Shown piece after piece: positions 1 through 6,614 of a stretch of 9,224 nt of DNA. This DNA is from an uncultured Paraprevotella sp. (GTDB lineage Bacteria > Bacteroidota > Bacteroidia > Bacteroidales > Bacteroidaceae). Below the pieces are notes generated by a model. It was not told where the DNA came from and ran no database searches. It worked only from the letters and a program-made list of their open reading frames with translations. The stretch covers positions 1 through 9,224 of the forward strand of contig CAAGLP010000034.1 of the NCBI GenBank assembly GCA_900770805.1, in the 5' to 3' direction. Position numbers and translations under genes: made by a program. How positions within the stretch are numbered: position 1 is the stretch's first letter; each line of letters begins with the position of its first letter.

Positions 1-383
1 ACCCATTTGCTGAAATAGCATTAGCATAGCAAAAGAAGGTGATAACAACATAATACCAGGCACGACACCAACACAAAACAACAAGTTCTTAATAGCCAAC
101 AACTTACATCAGTCAGCAACAACGGTTTTATCCTCCCTGAGGACAAGCCTTTGTTCTCAATGACGACGCAACCTTGTTCTCGGGACGACAAGTCTCATTC
201 ATCGAGACGACAAGCCTCATTCATCGGGACGTCCATATGCTATCCTCCCGAACATTAGTTTCATCCAGCACTCCAACAGCCCACAGGCAAATGTGTCTTA
301 TATCAAAAATACTGACACGAATAAAAGACAACATCTCCTTAGACAATGATTGCCTCCGAATAAGAAGTAATGTAACAAGATAC
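1..383. other. Intergenic stretch without a convincing gene
   Basis: No supported gene. The plus-strand reading frame from a TTG at 174 to 437 reads through a tandem repeat and through the terminator of the ribosomal operon, and its product resembles no protein I know, so I treat it as chance. On the minus strand a frame is open from about 108 to the window edge, with an ATG at 51-49 and a hydrophobic product (LLSPSFAMLMLF). It could be the 5' end of a membrane protein gene lying outside the window, but only 17 codons follow the ATG and there is no clear promoter or ribosome site. The main structured content is the tandem repeat at 139-227. Confidence 0.6.
139..227. repeat. Four imperfect 22-23-bp tandem repeats
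   Basis: Four consecutive units start at 139 (23 bp), 162, 184 and 206 (22 bp each). A fragment of a fifth (GACG) starts at 228. The last two units differ at only two positions and share the core GACGACAAG-YCTCATTCATCG. The first two are more diverged and carry TTGTTCTC in place of CATTCATC. The unit length is not a multiple of three and no credible gene covers the block, so it is more likely a noncoding tandem array than a protein repeat. Its function is unknown. It lies downstream of the rplI terminator. Confidence 0.75.
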
Positions 384-417
384 AAAAATCCCCGAAGACA
401 TCACGACTTCGGGGATT
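384..417 (-). terminator. Intrinsic terminator of the rpsF-rpsR-rplI operon
   Basis: A perfect 11-bp inverted repeat (387-397 with 407-417; core CCCCGAAG/CTTCGGGG) has a 9-nt loop. Read on the minus strand it is followed by a T-run (complement of the A-run 384-388). It starts 55 nt past the rplI stop, the expected place for the operon's transcript end. Confidence 0.85.
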
Positions 418-472
418 CACCTCAGCACAAAGGCTGATATAGTTTTACAGTTTTTTCCTGTAGCAAATAGAA

Positions 473-946
473 TTAAGCCTCCTCAGAAGCAGCCTCTACG
501 CTTGCACCTTCTGCTACTACGTCGAATGCTACATTAGCAGTAACATCCTTGTGCAGCTTAACCAGAGCAACATAAGAGCCAACCTCCTTAACGTCCTTCA
601 GAACGATGATCTTGCGGTTAACCTCAAGACCGAGCTTTGCAAGCTCCTCAGCGATGTGAAGGTTGTTAACGCTACCATAGATCTGACCAGTTGCACTAAC
701 CTTGGTGCTGATAGTCAGGTGTACCTCGTTCAGCTTCTCAGCAATAGCCTCAGCGTCAGCCTTAATCTTAGCCAACTTAACAGCCTTCTGCTTCAGGTCC
801 TCAGCCAACTGCTTCTTTGCGCTCTCGCTGGCGATAACAGCCTTACCATAAGGAATCAGGTAGTTACGGCCATAACCAGGCTTTACACTAACGATTTCAT
901 TCTTGAAACCCAAGCCAATGATGTCTTCTTTCAGAATAATTTCCAT
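473..946 (-). CDS. rplI: Large ribosomal subunit protein bL9
   Basis: bL9 is a component of the 50S subunit that binds 23S rRNA near the L1 stalk base and extends from the ribosome on a long helix, where it helps maintain reading frame. The product has 157 residues, slightly longer than the usual ~150. The N-terminal domain starts MEIILKEDIIGLG and carries the family signature PGYGRNYLIPYGKA at about residues 23-36. A lysine-rich helical linker follows at about 40-75, then the C-terminal domain with the GQIYGSV motif near 87-93. The extra length is an acidic, alanine-rich tail (EGASVEAASEEA). It is the third gene of the bS6-bS18-bL9 operon, 18 nt after the rpsR stop, and a strong Shine-Dalgarno sequence fixes its start. 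The assignment is secure. Confidence 0.97.
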   Translation of the reverse strand: MEIILKEDIIGLGFKNEIVSVKPGYGRNYLIPYGKAVIASESAKKQLAEDLKQKAVKLAKIKADAEAIAEKLNEVHLTISTKVSATGQIYGSVNNLHIAEELAKLGLEVNRKIIVLKDVKEVGSYVALVKLHKDVTANVAFDVVAEGASVEAASEEA

Positions 947-954
947 ATCTACTT

Positions 955-961
955 CCTCCTT
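955..961 (-). promoter_or_regulatory. Strong Shine-Dalgarno of rplI
   Basis: On the minus strand AAGGAGG lies 8 nt before the rplI ATG, in the gap after rpsR. A near-complete match to the 16S anti-SD with good spacing is uncommon in Bacteroidota, where most genes do not rely on it. Confidence 0.8.
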
Positions 962-964
962 AGT

Positions 965-1228
965 TTACTTCATCAAATCGGTTACGAAGGGCAGCAGAGC
1001 CAGGTGACGAGCACGCTTAACGGCCTGAGCCACACGACGCTGATACTTCAAAGATGTACCGGTGATACGACGGGGAAGAATCTTACCCTGCTCGTTCAGG
1101 AACTTCTTCAGGAACTCGGGATCCTTATAATCGATATACTTGATACCGCTCTTCTTGAAACGGCAGTACTTCTTCTTCTTGATATCAATTGCAGGAGCGT
1201 TCAAATAACGAATTTCAGACTGTGCCAT
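965..1228 (-). CDS. rpsR: Small ribosomal subunit protein bS18
   Basis: bS18 is a 30S platform protein that binds as a heterodimer with bS6 beside the central domain of 16S rRNA, close to the 3' end of 16S. The product has 87 residues, a normal length for the family. The bS18 core is clear: YIDYKDPEFLKKFLNEQGKILPRR at about 31-54, with the conserved TGTSLKYQRRVAQAVKRARHLALLPF RNA-binding segment after it. Only 2 nt separate the rpsF stop from this ATG, and the Shine-Dalgarno sequence sits inside the last codons of rpsF. Translation is therefore likely coupled to rpsF or independently strong. In Bacteroidota ribosomes bS18 helps form the pocket that hides the anti-SD, which makes its own strong SD notable. 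Confidence 0.97.
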   Translation of the reverse strand: MAQSEIRYLNAPAIDIKKKKYCRFKKSGIKYIDYKDPEFLKKFLNEQGKILPRRITGTSLKYQRRVAQAVKRARHLALLPFVTDLMK

Positions 1229-1230
1229 GT

Positions 1231-1566
1231 TTATGCCTCCTTTTTATTGTTACGACGCTTTTCAGCATACTCAGCTGCATACTTCTCCATCTTTACAGTC
1301 AGATAGCGCAGCACTCTCTCGTCACGACGGTAAGCGATCTCCAGAGTCTTGATTGTCTCGGGAGCTGCCTTGAACTCGATGAGCTCATAAAAACCGGTGC
1401 TCTTCTTCTCAATGGGGTAAGCAAGTTTCTTCAGGCCCCAGTTCTCTTCGCTGATAATCTCAGCGCCACACTTGGCGAGAACGCCCTTGAACTTCTCTAC
1501 CGCTTCCTTCATCTGTTCATCAGACAAAACGGGAGTCAAAATGAAAACGGTTTCGTATTGGTTCAT
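1231..1566 (-). CDS. rpsF: Small ribosomal subunit protein bS6
   Basis: bS6 is the 30S platform protein that pairs with bS18 during assembly. The 111-residue product begins MNQYETVFILTPVLSDEQ, the canonical bS6 N-terminus (first beta strand). It contains WGLKKLAYPIEKKSTGFY (about 43-60), the conserved central strand region, and RRDERVLRYLTVK (about 80-92), followed by a lysine-rich tail. The frame is open for 27 further codons upstream, but that extension (MRTSRKSS...) resembles no bS6 and runs into the promoter, so I place the start at 1566. It is the first gene of the operon. The leader from the predicted transcription start is about 45 nt, AT-rich and without a Shine-Dalgarno sequence. Confidence 0.96.
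   Translation of the reverse strand: MNQYETVFILTPVLSDEQMKEAVEKFKGVLAKCGAEIISEENWGLKKLAYPIEKKSTGFYELIEFKAAPETIKTLEIAYRRDERVLRYLTVKMEKYAAEYAEKRRNNKKEA
1236..1240 (-). promoter_or_regulatory. Strong Shine-Dalgarno of rpsR inside rpsF
   Basis: GGAGG on the minus strand, preceded by an A-run, ends 7 nt before the rpsR ATG. It overlaps the lysine-glutamate-alanine codons at the end of rpsF. rpsF itself has only an AT-rich leader with no such site, so the SD is specific to the downstream genes of this operon. Confidence 0.75.
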
Positions 1567-1616
1567 AATACGTTTAAATTGATTAAATAAGTTGATAATA
1601 GTGCATAAATGCGGTG

Positions 1617-1647
1617 CAAAGGTACTGCTTTTACGCGAGGTACGCAA
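1617..1647 (-). promoter_or_regulatory. Bacteroidota-type promoter of rpsF-rpsR-rplI
   Basis: On the minus strand a TTG (1647-1645) is followed after exactly 20 bp by TACCTTTG (1624-1617), a perfect match to the TAnnTTTG -7 box of the primary Bacteroidota sigma factor. Transcription would start near 1612, giving a leader of about 45 nt to rpsF. The location just upstream of a ribosomal operon supports it. Confidence 0.85.
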
Positions 1648-1800
1648 CTATTCTCAGCATTTTTTACGCCTTTAGTCTATTTTTTACACGGCAAATTAGG
1701 AGATGTCAGAGTTTTTTCCTTATTTTGCATAGCAATTTAGGCAAAGACATAGCCTTATTGCACGCAAAAGGATAATAGAACACATATATACATATTCAAA

Positions 1801-1986
1801 ATGAAGTACACTGGCATCATCATGATTGTGATTGGAGCATTGATCCTATTGCTCAGTTATGTAACCGACCGATTCCTCAACAGCGGAACCGTAGACCAGA
1901 ACTGGGTTCAGGGCTTGGCTATGTTGCTGATTATCGCTGGCGTGCCTACCCATATACATGTAGTAGGCAAGTCATCAAAGGCATAA
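1801..1986 (+). CDS. Small two-helix membrane protein of unknown function
   Basis: The product has 61 residues and no named function that I recognise. Two hydrophobic segments, at about residues 4-20 (TGIIMIVIGALILLLSY) and 36-48 (VQGLAMLLIIAGV), flank a polar loop with charged and aromatic residues (TDRFLNSGTVDQNW). A short basic tail (GKSSKA) ends the protein. This hairpin layout, with glycines in both helices, resembles small conserved inner-membrane proteins common in Bacteroidales. It is the only plus-strand gene here, set between the rpsF promoter and the convergent rprY. A strong hairpin terminator follows its stop, which supports its being a transcribed gene. I found no clear -7/-33 pair or Shine-Dalgarno upstream. 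Confidence 0.72.
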   Translation: MKYTGIIMIVIGALILLLSYVTDRFLNSGTVDQNWVQGLAMLLIIAGVPTHIHVVGKSSKA

Positions 1987-2001
1987 CACTCACACAAACA
2001 G

Positions 2002-2049
2002 AAAAAAAGGAGAGGAGGAAAGTCAATAGCTTTCCTCCTCTTCCTTTTT
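2002..2049. terminator. Bidirectional terminator between the small membrane gene and rprY
   Basis: A perfect 11-bp inverted repeat (2012-2022 with 2030-2040, GAGGAGGAAAG and its complement) has a 7-nt loop. An A-run lies on its left (2002-2008) and a T-run on its right (2045-2049). It can therefore end transcription from the plus-strand gene stopping at 1986 and from the minus-strand rprY stopping at 2080. Confidence 0.85.
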
Positions 2050-2079
2050 CTTCGATGTCCGTTTCGGCATCCCCGAGAC

Positions 2080-2775
2080 CTATGCCTCAGGGACTATGAG
2101 GCGATAGCCCTTGCCGTGAACGTTATTGATCTCGATACGGGGATCAGACTTCAAATGCTTGCGCAACTTGGTGATATACACGTCCATTGAACGTGCGTTG
2201 AAATAGTTGTCGTCAATCCAGATAGTCTTCAATGCCAGTTCACGTTCCAGCACCTGATTGCTATGAGCACACAAGAGGGCAAGCAGTTCGCTCTCCTTGG
2301 TAGTGAGTTTGGTGTTCACATCACCCATGGTCAACAACTGACGCTGAGTGTCAAAGGTGTACAAACCCAGTTGGAATACGGTCTGAGCCTTCTTGGCCTT
2401 ACCCTTCACACGACGCAGGATAGCCTCCATACGGAAGACCAGTTCGTCCATGCTGAAAGGCTTGGTGAGATAGTCGTCGGCACCAACTTTGAAACCATCC
2501 AGAATATCATCCTTGAGATTCTTTGCGGTAAGGAAGATGATGGGAACCTCCTGATTTACCAGACGTATTTCCTTGGCCAGAGTGAATCCATCCATCTTTG
2601 GCATCATCACGTCAAACAGGCACATATCGTAATGTCCCTTCATGAATGCACGATAACCAGCCTCTCCATCAAGATACAACTCTGCATCATATCCCTTGGC
2701 TTGCAGGTACTCTCTCAACAGCATACCCAGACTTTCTTCGTCTTCACACAATAAGATTCTCTGTTTTGTTTCCAT
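2080..2775 (-). CDS. rprY: OmpR/PhoB-family response regulator, RprY type
   Basis: Transcription factor partner of the adjacent sensor kinase. The 231-residue product has a receiver domain at about 5-120, with acidic residues E11 and D12, phospho-acceptor D55 in LFDVMMPKMDG, T83 and K105 in TKPF. The C-terminal winged-helix DNA-binding domain is at about 132-229, with the recognition helix around SMDVYITKLRKHL and the wing GKGYRL. The frame is open to an ATG at 2823, but the extension is unlike receiver domains; METKQRILLCEDEESLG from 2775 is the expected N-terminus. An AAGGAG lies 15 nt upstream, too far for an ideal ribosome site. The gene lies 80 nt after rprX and is probably co-transcribed. 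The RprY assignment rests on family resemblance and gene order and is fairly secure. Confidence 0.92.
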   Translation of the reverse strand: METKQRILLCEDEESLGMLLREYLQAKGYDAELYLDGEAGYRAFMKGHYDMCLFDVMMPKMDGFTLAKEIRLVNQEVPIIFLTAKNLKDDILDGFKVGADDYLTKPFSMDELVFRMEAILRRVKGKAKKAQTVFQLGLYTFDTQRQLLTMGDVNTKLTTKESELLALLCAHSNQVLERELALKTIWIDDNYFNARSMDVYITKLRKHLKSDPRIEINNVHGKGYRLIVPEA

Positions 2776-2828
2776 AGTCTCAATTATTATCTCCTTTCCG
2801 GCAAGCTTAAGGCATCTGGCCATAATGA

Positions 2829-2841
2829 CCTGCCAGGCAGG
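2829..2841. promoter_or_regulatory. Perfect palindrome in the rprX-rprY gap
   Basis: CCTGCC-A-GGCAGG is a perfect 6-bp inverted repeat around one base, in the 80-nt gap after rprX and before rprY. As RNA it could form a 5-bp stem with a 3-nt loop. No T-run follows, so it does not look like a terminator. It could be a processing, attenuation or protein-binding site; the function is unknown. Confidence 0.4.
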
Positions 2842-2855
2842 AATTGTTATTATTT

Positions 2856-4268
2856 TTATTCTTTATACAAGGGTAAGGTTATCATAAACCGTGTTCCCTT
2901 TCCCAATTCGCTTGTTGCCTTTATGGTTCCGTGATGCAATTCCACCATCTTTCTCACATAGGCCAATCCCAGACCAAATCCCTTTACATTATGGGTATTG
3001 CCCGTTGGCACTCTGTAGAACTTATCGAAGATGCGCTTCAGATCATCCCTGTGGATACCTATGCCATTATCTTCTACCTGTATGTAGAGGTGGGCAGAAT
3101 CGCTCCTTGTGGAAACTATCAACTGCAGGCCGACATCATCGCGCTTATACTTGACGGCATTGTCCATCAAATTATAGATGATATTGGTAAAATGCATCTC
3201 GTCTGCCTTTATGGTAGAGTTGACCGCATCCAGATTGGTCTCAATAGTACCACCGTTCTGCACCACCTTGATATTGAATGTCTGGACAACGCTATCTATC
3301 AACTCGCTGGCATCCAGAGGCTGTATCTTCAAGGCTATATTACCTCCCTCGTACAACGACATCTGCAAGACCTTCTCTACCTGATAGCGCAGACGCTTGG
3401 TTTCTCCGTATATTACTCCACTCAAGCGTTCGTAAGTATCTGCCGACTTCTGCAACTTGTTATCAGACAACATCTGCGCCGCAATGCTTATGGTAGAGAT
3501 GGGTGTCTTGAACTCGTGCGTCATATTGTTGATGAAGTCGTTCTTCAATTCAGTCAGTTTCTTCTGTCTGACGACAAGATAAACCGTAATGATGAAAGTA
3601 ACGAACAGGAACATAGTAAAGAGCAATGCGAGGTATATCATATTGGCCACCTCCAGCACATACCTGTTGAGTTTCGGGAAGTGTATGCTCACTACGCCCA
3701 TCTTTCCCGTTGGGTCGTTACGGAATAGAGTCTGGCTGTAGCTATAATCTTCACCCTCGGGATCATAGTCAGGACAACGATAAACCTCACGTCCGTCACT
3801 ATTGAACACCCTGTAATGAAATTCCAGTTCTATACCATTGTTGCGCAGAGCACGACGAAGTGCTTGTACCAGGAAATCCTTGTCCACGCGTTCTTCAAAG
3901 CCTTTTTCTCCGGACGAGTACAACACACGCAGGATAACCTCGTCCAAGACTTCTCTTTCATATATATATGCGTTGCGTATTCTGCGCTGGAATGTACGCA
4001 TGCCCGTCATGGTCATATCCATGCCATAGGACGAAGAGTATGAATCCAACGAATCACCATACAGGCCGACCACATCCTGAAGATAGAGCATCGTCTCGTT
4101 GCGCTCCATATTGCGGGATGCCGCGTCCAGACTTCTCAAGACACTTTCATTGAACTGTTCTCGTCTTACCCCTATCATGGTTCTTGCGTATCGCAGCTGC
4201 AAATAAAGCAATACTACGAAACACACACCCATAATCAGGCAGATTGTCCATATCATCCATCGTTTCAT
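2856..4268 (-). CDS. rprX: Membrane sensor histidine kinase, RprX type
   Basis: Sensor kinase that autophosphorylates on histidine and passes the phosphate to the adjacent response regulator. The 470-residue product has a membrane helix at about 4-24, a periplasmic sensor region at about 25-208 with no domain I recognise, and a second helix at about 209-233. The dimerisation/phospho-acceptor domain has H251 in NNMTHEFKTPIST. The ATPase domain shows the N box (IIYNLMDNAVKY, about 363-374), the G1 box (DNGIGI, 400-405), the F box (IFDKFY, 413-418) and the G2 box (GFGLGL, 430-435). All catalytic motifs are intact. The order rprX then rprY on one strand matches the pair described in Bacteroides fragilis, where it influences tetracycline-related regulation. 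A consensus promoter ends 4 nt before the ATG, so its mRNA is predicted to be nearly leaderless. Confidence 0.92.
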   Translation of the reverse strand: MKRWMIWTICLIMGVCFVVLLYLQLRYARTMIGVRREQFNESVLRSLDAASRNMERNETMLYLQDVVGLYGDSLDSYSSSYGMDMTMTGMRTFQRRIRNAYIYEREVLDEVILRVLYSSGEKGFEERVDKDFLVQALRRALRNNGIELEFHYRVFNSDGREVYRCPDYDPEGEDYSYSQTLFRNDPTGKMGVVSIHFPKLNRYVLEVANMIYLALLFTMFLFVTFIITVYLVVRQKKLTELKNDFINNMTHEFKTPISTISIAAQMLSDNKLQKSADTYERLSGVIYGETKRLRYQVEKVLQMSLYEGGNIALKIQPLDASELIDSVVQTFNIKVVQNGGTIETNLDAVNSTIKADEMHFTNIIYNLMDNAVKYKRDDVGLQLIVSTRSDSAHLYIQVEDNGIGIHRDDLKRIFDKFYRVPTGNTHNVKGFGLGLAYVRKMVELHHGTIKATSELGKGTRFMITLPLYKE

Positions 4269-4272
4269 GATG

Positions 4273-4303
4273 CAAAGATAAACAACACATATCTACAAAA
4301 CAA
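4273..4303 (-). promoter_or_regulatory. Promoter of rprX-rprY, predicted leaderless start
   Basis: On the minus strand TTG (4303-4301, end of a T-run) is followed after exactly 20 bp by TATCTTTG (4280-4273), a perfect TAnnTTTG -7 box. Only CATC separates the box from the rprX ATG. Transcription starting some 4-6 nt past the box would begin at or beside the A of the start codon. The -33 element lies within the T-run of the fusA2 terminator. Confidence 0.8.
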
Positions 4304-4332
4304 AAAAGAGAGCGTTATTCGCCCTCTTTTTT
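4302..4332 (-). terminator. Intrinsic terminator of fusA2
   Basis: The arms 4302-4314 and 4320-4332 pair over 13 positions with one mismatch around a 5-nt loop (ttatt). The minus-strand exit side is T-rich (complement of the A-run 4302-4307 and of 4297-4300). It begins 58 nt past the fusA2 stop. The symmetric A/T arms could also stop plus-strand transcription. Confidence 0.82.
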
Positions 4333-4390
4333 GCATTTATTTAGATATTTGCTGTCTGCTAGTTAACAATTAAACAACTATATCATTATT

Positions 4391-6544
4391 TTAATCCTCT
4401 TCTGTGCCCTTATACTCGGCAACCAACTTCTGCTGAACATCACCAGGTACAAGTTCATAGCTTGCAAACTTGGTAATAAAGCTGGCACGACCACCGGTCA
4501 GACTTGACAAAGCGGTAGAGTAGCTGGACATCTCCTTCAAAGGAGCCTTACATGTCAGTTTCTCATAACCATTCTCGCTCTGCATGCCGGTAATCATGGC
4601 ACGACGGCCCTGAAGGTCGCTCATCACATCACCCATCTTGTCGCTGGGAACGAATACCTCTACATCGTATATAGGCTCCAGAATCTTGGGACCTGCCTCG
4701 CGGAAGGCTGCACTGAAGGCATTACGACCTGCAAGCATGAATGACAACTCATTGCTGTCTACGGGATGCATCTTACCGTCATATACTATAACGCGTACGT
4801 CGCGTGCATAACATCCGGTCAGAGGACCTTGCTCCATACGCTGCATTACGCCCTTCAGAATAGCTGGCATGAAACGTGCATCGATAGAACCACCAACGAT
4901 ACTGTTGATGAATACCAACTTGCCACCCCAATCCAACTCTACGGTTTCGGTGTTCTTTACATTGATGCGATACTCCTGATTGCCGAACTTGTATACGTCG
5001 GGAGCAGGCATACCCTCGTAGTAAGGCTCTACAATCATATGAACCTCACCGAACTGGCCAGCACCACCGGACTGCTTCTTGTGGCGATAGTCTGCACGAG
5101 CAGCCTTGGTAATGGTTTCGCGATATGGAATCTTGGGTTCGTCGAAGACAATCTGTATCTTCTCGTTGTTCTCCATGCGCCACTTCAAAGTACGCAGATG
5201 GAATTCTCCCTGACCATGAACCAAAATCTGCTTCAGCTCCTTGCTCTGCTCTATCTTCCATGTGGGATCCTCCTCGCGCATTCTCTGGAGAGCATTCATC
5301 ATCTTTTCGGTCTCGCTCTCGTTTACAGCACGGATAGCACGTGAATACTTGTGGTTGGGATACTTGATGAAGTTGAAACGATGCTCGGCACCCTTGGCAT
5401 TAAGAGTGTTGCCGGTCTTCACATCCTTCAATTTAACGGTACAGCCGATATCACCAGCTACGAGTTCCTCCACCTTAATACGGGTGGCACCTGCACAGCA
5501 GAACAGCTGAGCCATGCGCTCCTTGCTACCACGATCAGCGTTGGTGAAATCATCGCCCTCATGAACCTTACCCTGCATTACCTTGAAGTACTGTACCTCA
5601 CCGATATGGGGCTCAACGGCGGTCTTGAAGACGTAAAGGCTGGTAGGAGCATCAACAACGGGTGCAACCTCCTCGCCACGGGTATTGTGAATCTTGGGCA
5701 TCTGGTCTACGAAAGGAACCACATTGCCAAGGAACTCCATCAAACGACGAACGCCCATGCACTTGCCGGCACAAACACAGAATACGGGGAACATGCCACG
5801 GGCAGCCAAACCCTTGCGGATACCTTCGCGCATCTCGTCTTCAGTAAGGCTCTCGCTCTCGAAGAACTTCTCCATCAGACCCTCATCATGCTCGGCAGCG
5901 GCCTCTACCAATGCCTTGTGCATCTCCATGGCCTTGTCCATCTCCTCAGCAGGAATATCCTCGATGGTGGGTTCGCCACCTTCTGGACCCCATGAATACT
6001 TCTTCATCAGAAGTACGTCAATCAGAGAATTGAAGTTGGGACCGGTCTGCAAGGGATACTGAACAGGAACAACCTTTGAGCCATATACATCGGTCAACTG
6101 CTCCATGATGTTATCGAAGTCGGTATTCTCGTCATCCAACTGGTTCACAAGGAAGATTACGGGCTTGCCCAACTTCTCGGTGTAACGGAAATGGTTCTGT
6201 GTACCCACCTCAACACCATTTGCACCCTTCAACAAGAGGATTGCTGTATCGGTTACATTGAGGGCGGTCATGGCAGCACCAACAAAATCGTCACTACCCG
6301 GACAGTCAATTATGTTCAACTTCTTACCATTCCACTCCACATGGTAAACGGTGCTGAATACGCTATATCCGTACTCCTGCTCTACAGGGAAGTAATCGCT
6401 GACAGTATTGTGCTGTGTAATACGTCCTCTACGGTTAATTACTCCTGCCTCATAGAGCAGGCTTTCTGTCAGGGTTGTCTTACCACTACCGTCATTACCC
6501 AGCAAGGCAATGTTTTTGATTTCCTGTGTCTGATAAGTTTTCAT
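4391..6544 (-). CDS. fusA2: EF-G paralogue with degenerate GTPase centre (EF-G2 type)
   Basis: Translation elongation factor G homologue, the factor that moves tRNA and mRNA through the ribosome. The 717-residue product keeps all five EF-G domains: G domain to about 290, domain II about 300-390, III about 398-470, IV about 475-610 (KKQSGGAGQFGEV at 489-501; tip loop MHPVDSNELSF at 592-602) and V about 620-705. The P-loop is GNDGSGKTT (16-24). Other GTPase motifs are altered. Switch I reads EQEYGYSV (55-62) where EF-G has EQERGITI. The DTPGH box reads DCPGS (80-84), replacing the catalytic histidine with serine. NKxD reads NQLD (134-137). These changes match the Bacteroides EF-G2 class, where the B. 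thetaiotaomicron member is reported to support translation without GTP hydrolysis and to be induced on carbon starvation. This is not the main fusA, which normally sits with rpsL/rpsG. It has its own terminator and an unusual leader. Confidence 0.93.
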   Translation of the reverse strand: MKTYQTQEIKNIALLGNDGSGKTTLTESLLYEAGVINRRGRITQHNTVSDYFPVEQEYGYSVFSTVYHVEWNGKKLNIIDCPGSDDFVGAAMTALNVTDTAILLLKGANGVEVGTQNHFRYTEKLGKPVIFLVNQLDDENTDFDNIMEQLTDVYGSKVVPVQYPLQTGPNFNSLIDVLLMKKYSWGPEGGEPTIEDIPAEEMDKAMEMHKALVEAAAEHDEGLMEKFFESESLTEDEMREGIRKGLAARGMFPVFCVCAGKCMGVRRLMEFLGNVVPFVDQMPKIHNTRGEEVAPVVDAPTSLYVFKTAVEPHIGEVQYFKVMQGKVHEGDDFTNADRGSKERMAQLFCCAGATRIKVEELVAGDIGCTVKLKDVKTGNTLNAKGAEHRFNFIKYPNHKYSRAIRAVNESETEKMMNALQRMREEDPTWKIEQSKELKQILVHGQGEFHLRTLKWRMENNEKIQIVFDEPKIPYRETITKAARADYRHKKQSGGAGQFGEVHMIVEPYYEGMPAPDVYKFGNQEYRINVKNTETVELDWGGKLVFINSIVGGSIDARFMPAILKGVMQRMEQGPLTGCYARDVRVIVYDGKMHPVDSNELSFMLAGRNAFSAAFREAGPKILEPIYDVEVFVPSDKMGDVMSDLQGRRAMITGMQSENGYEKLTCKAPLKEMSSYSTALSSLTGGRASFITKFASYELVPGDVQQKLVAEYKGTEED

Positions 6545-6576
6545 CGTGTATTAGTATTGGTTTATTTAAGTCTTCT

Positions 6577-6614
6577 TTGGCATTGGCATTGGCATAAAGC
6601 CCATGCAAAATGCC
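6577..6614. promoter_or_regulatory. Triplicated hexamer and inverted repeat in the fusA2 leader
   Basis: Three perfect head-to-tail TTGGCA copies fill 6577-6594. An inverted ATGCC lies at 6610-6614, with a further ATGC at 6603-6606. On the fusA2 strand the order is GGCAT, a spacer, then ATGCC three times, so GGCATT and AATGCC could pair as a hairpin 33-70 nt upstream of the ATG, or the copies could bind a regulator. No TAnnTTTG box occurs between hemW and fusA2. The closest is TATTTTTA on the minus strand near 6626-6633, without a properly spaced TTG. The sequence is plain; its role is inferred. Confidence 0.45.

Noticed and set aside
1..51. Minus-strand ATG with 17 hydrophobic codons running off the window edge
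   Set aside because: It could be the start of a membrane protein gene, but the visible part is too short and has no promoter or ribosome site to support a feature.
139..231. CRISPR array
   Set aside because: The units are directly adjacent with no spacers and no cas genes are present.
174..437. Plus-strand 87-codon frame starting with TTG
   Set aside because: It runs through the tandem repeat and the rplI terminator hairpin, has no ribosome site and no family resemblance.
1567..1616. bS6:bS18-binding leader element, suggested by CCG near the start of the rpsF leader
   Set aside because: The CCG falls at the predicted transcription start and only a 3-bp stem can form around it, so the known motif is not supported.
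1720..1727. TTATTTTG as a -7 box for the small plus-strand membrane gene
   Set aside because: It mismatches the consensus at a key base and no TTG lies at the right distance.
4766..5344. Long plus-strand frame opposite the EF-G paralogue
   Set aside because: It is antisense to a well-supported gene and its product has no family resemblance; the same applies to the other long frames opposite rprX, hemW and rplI.
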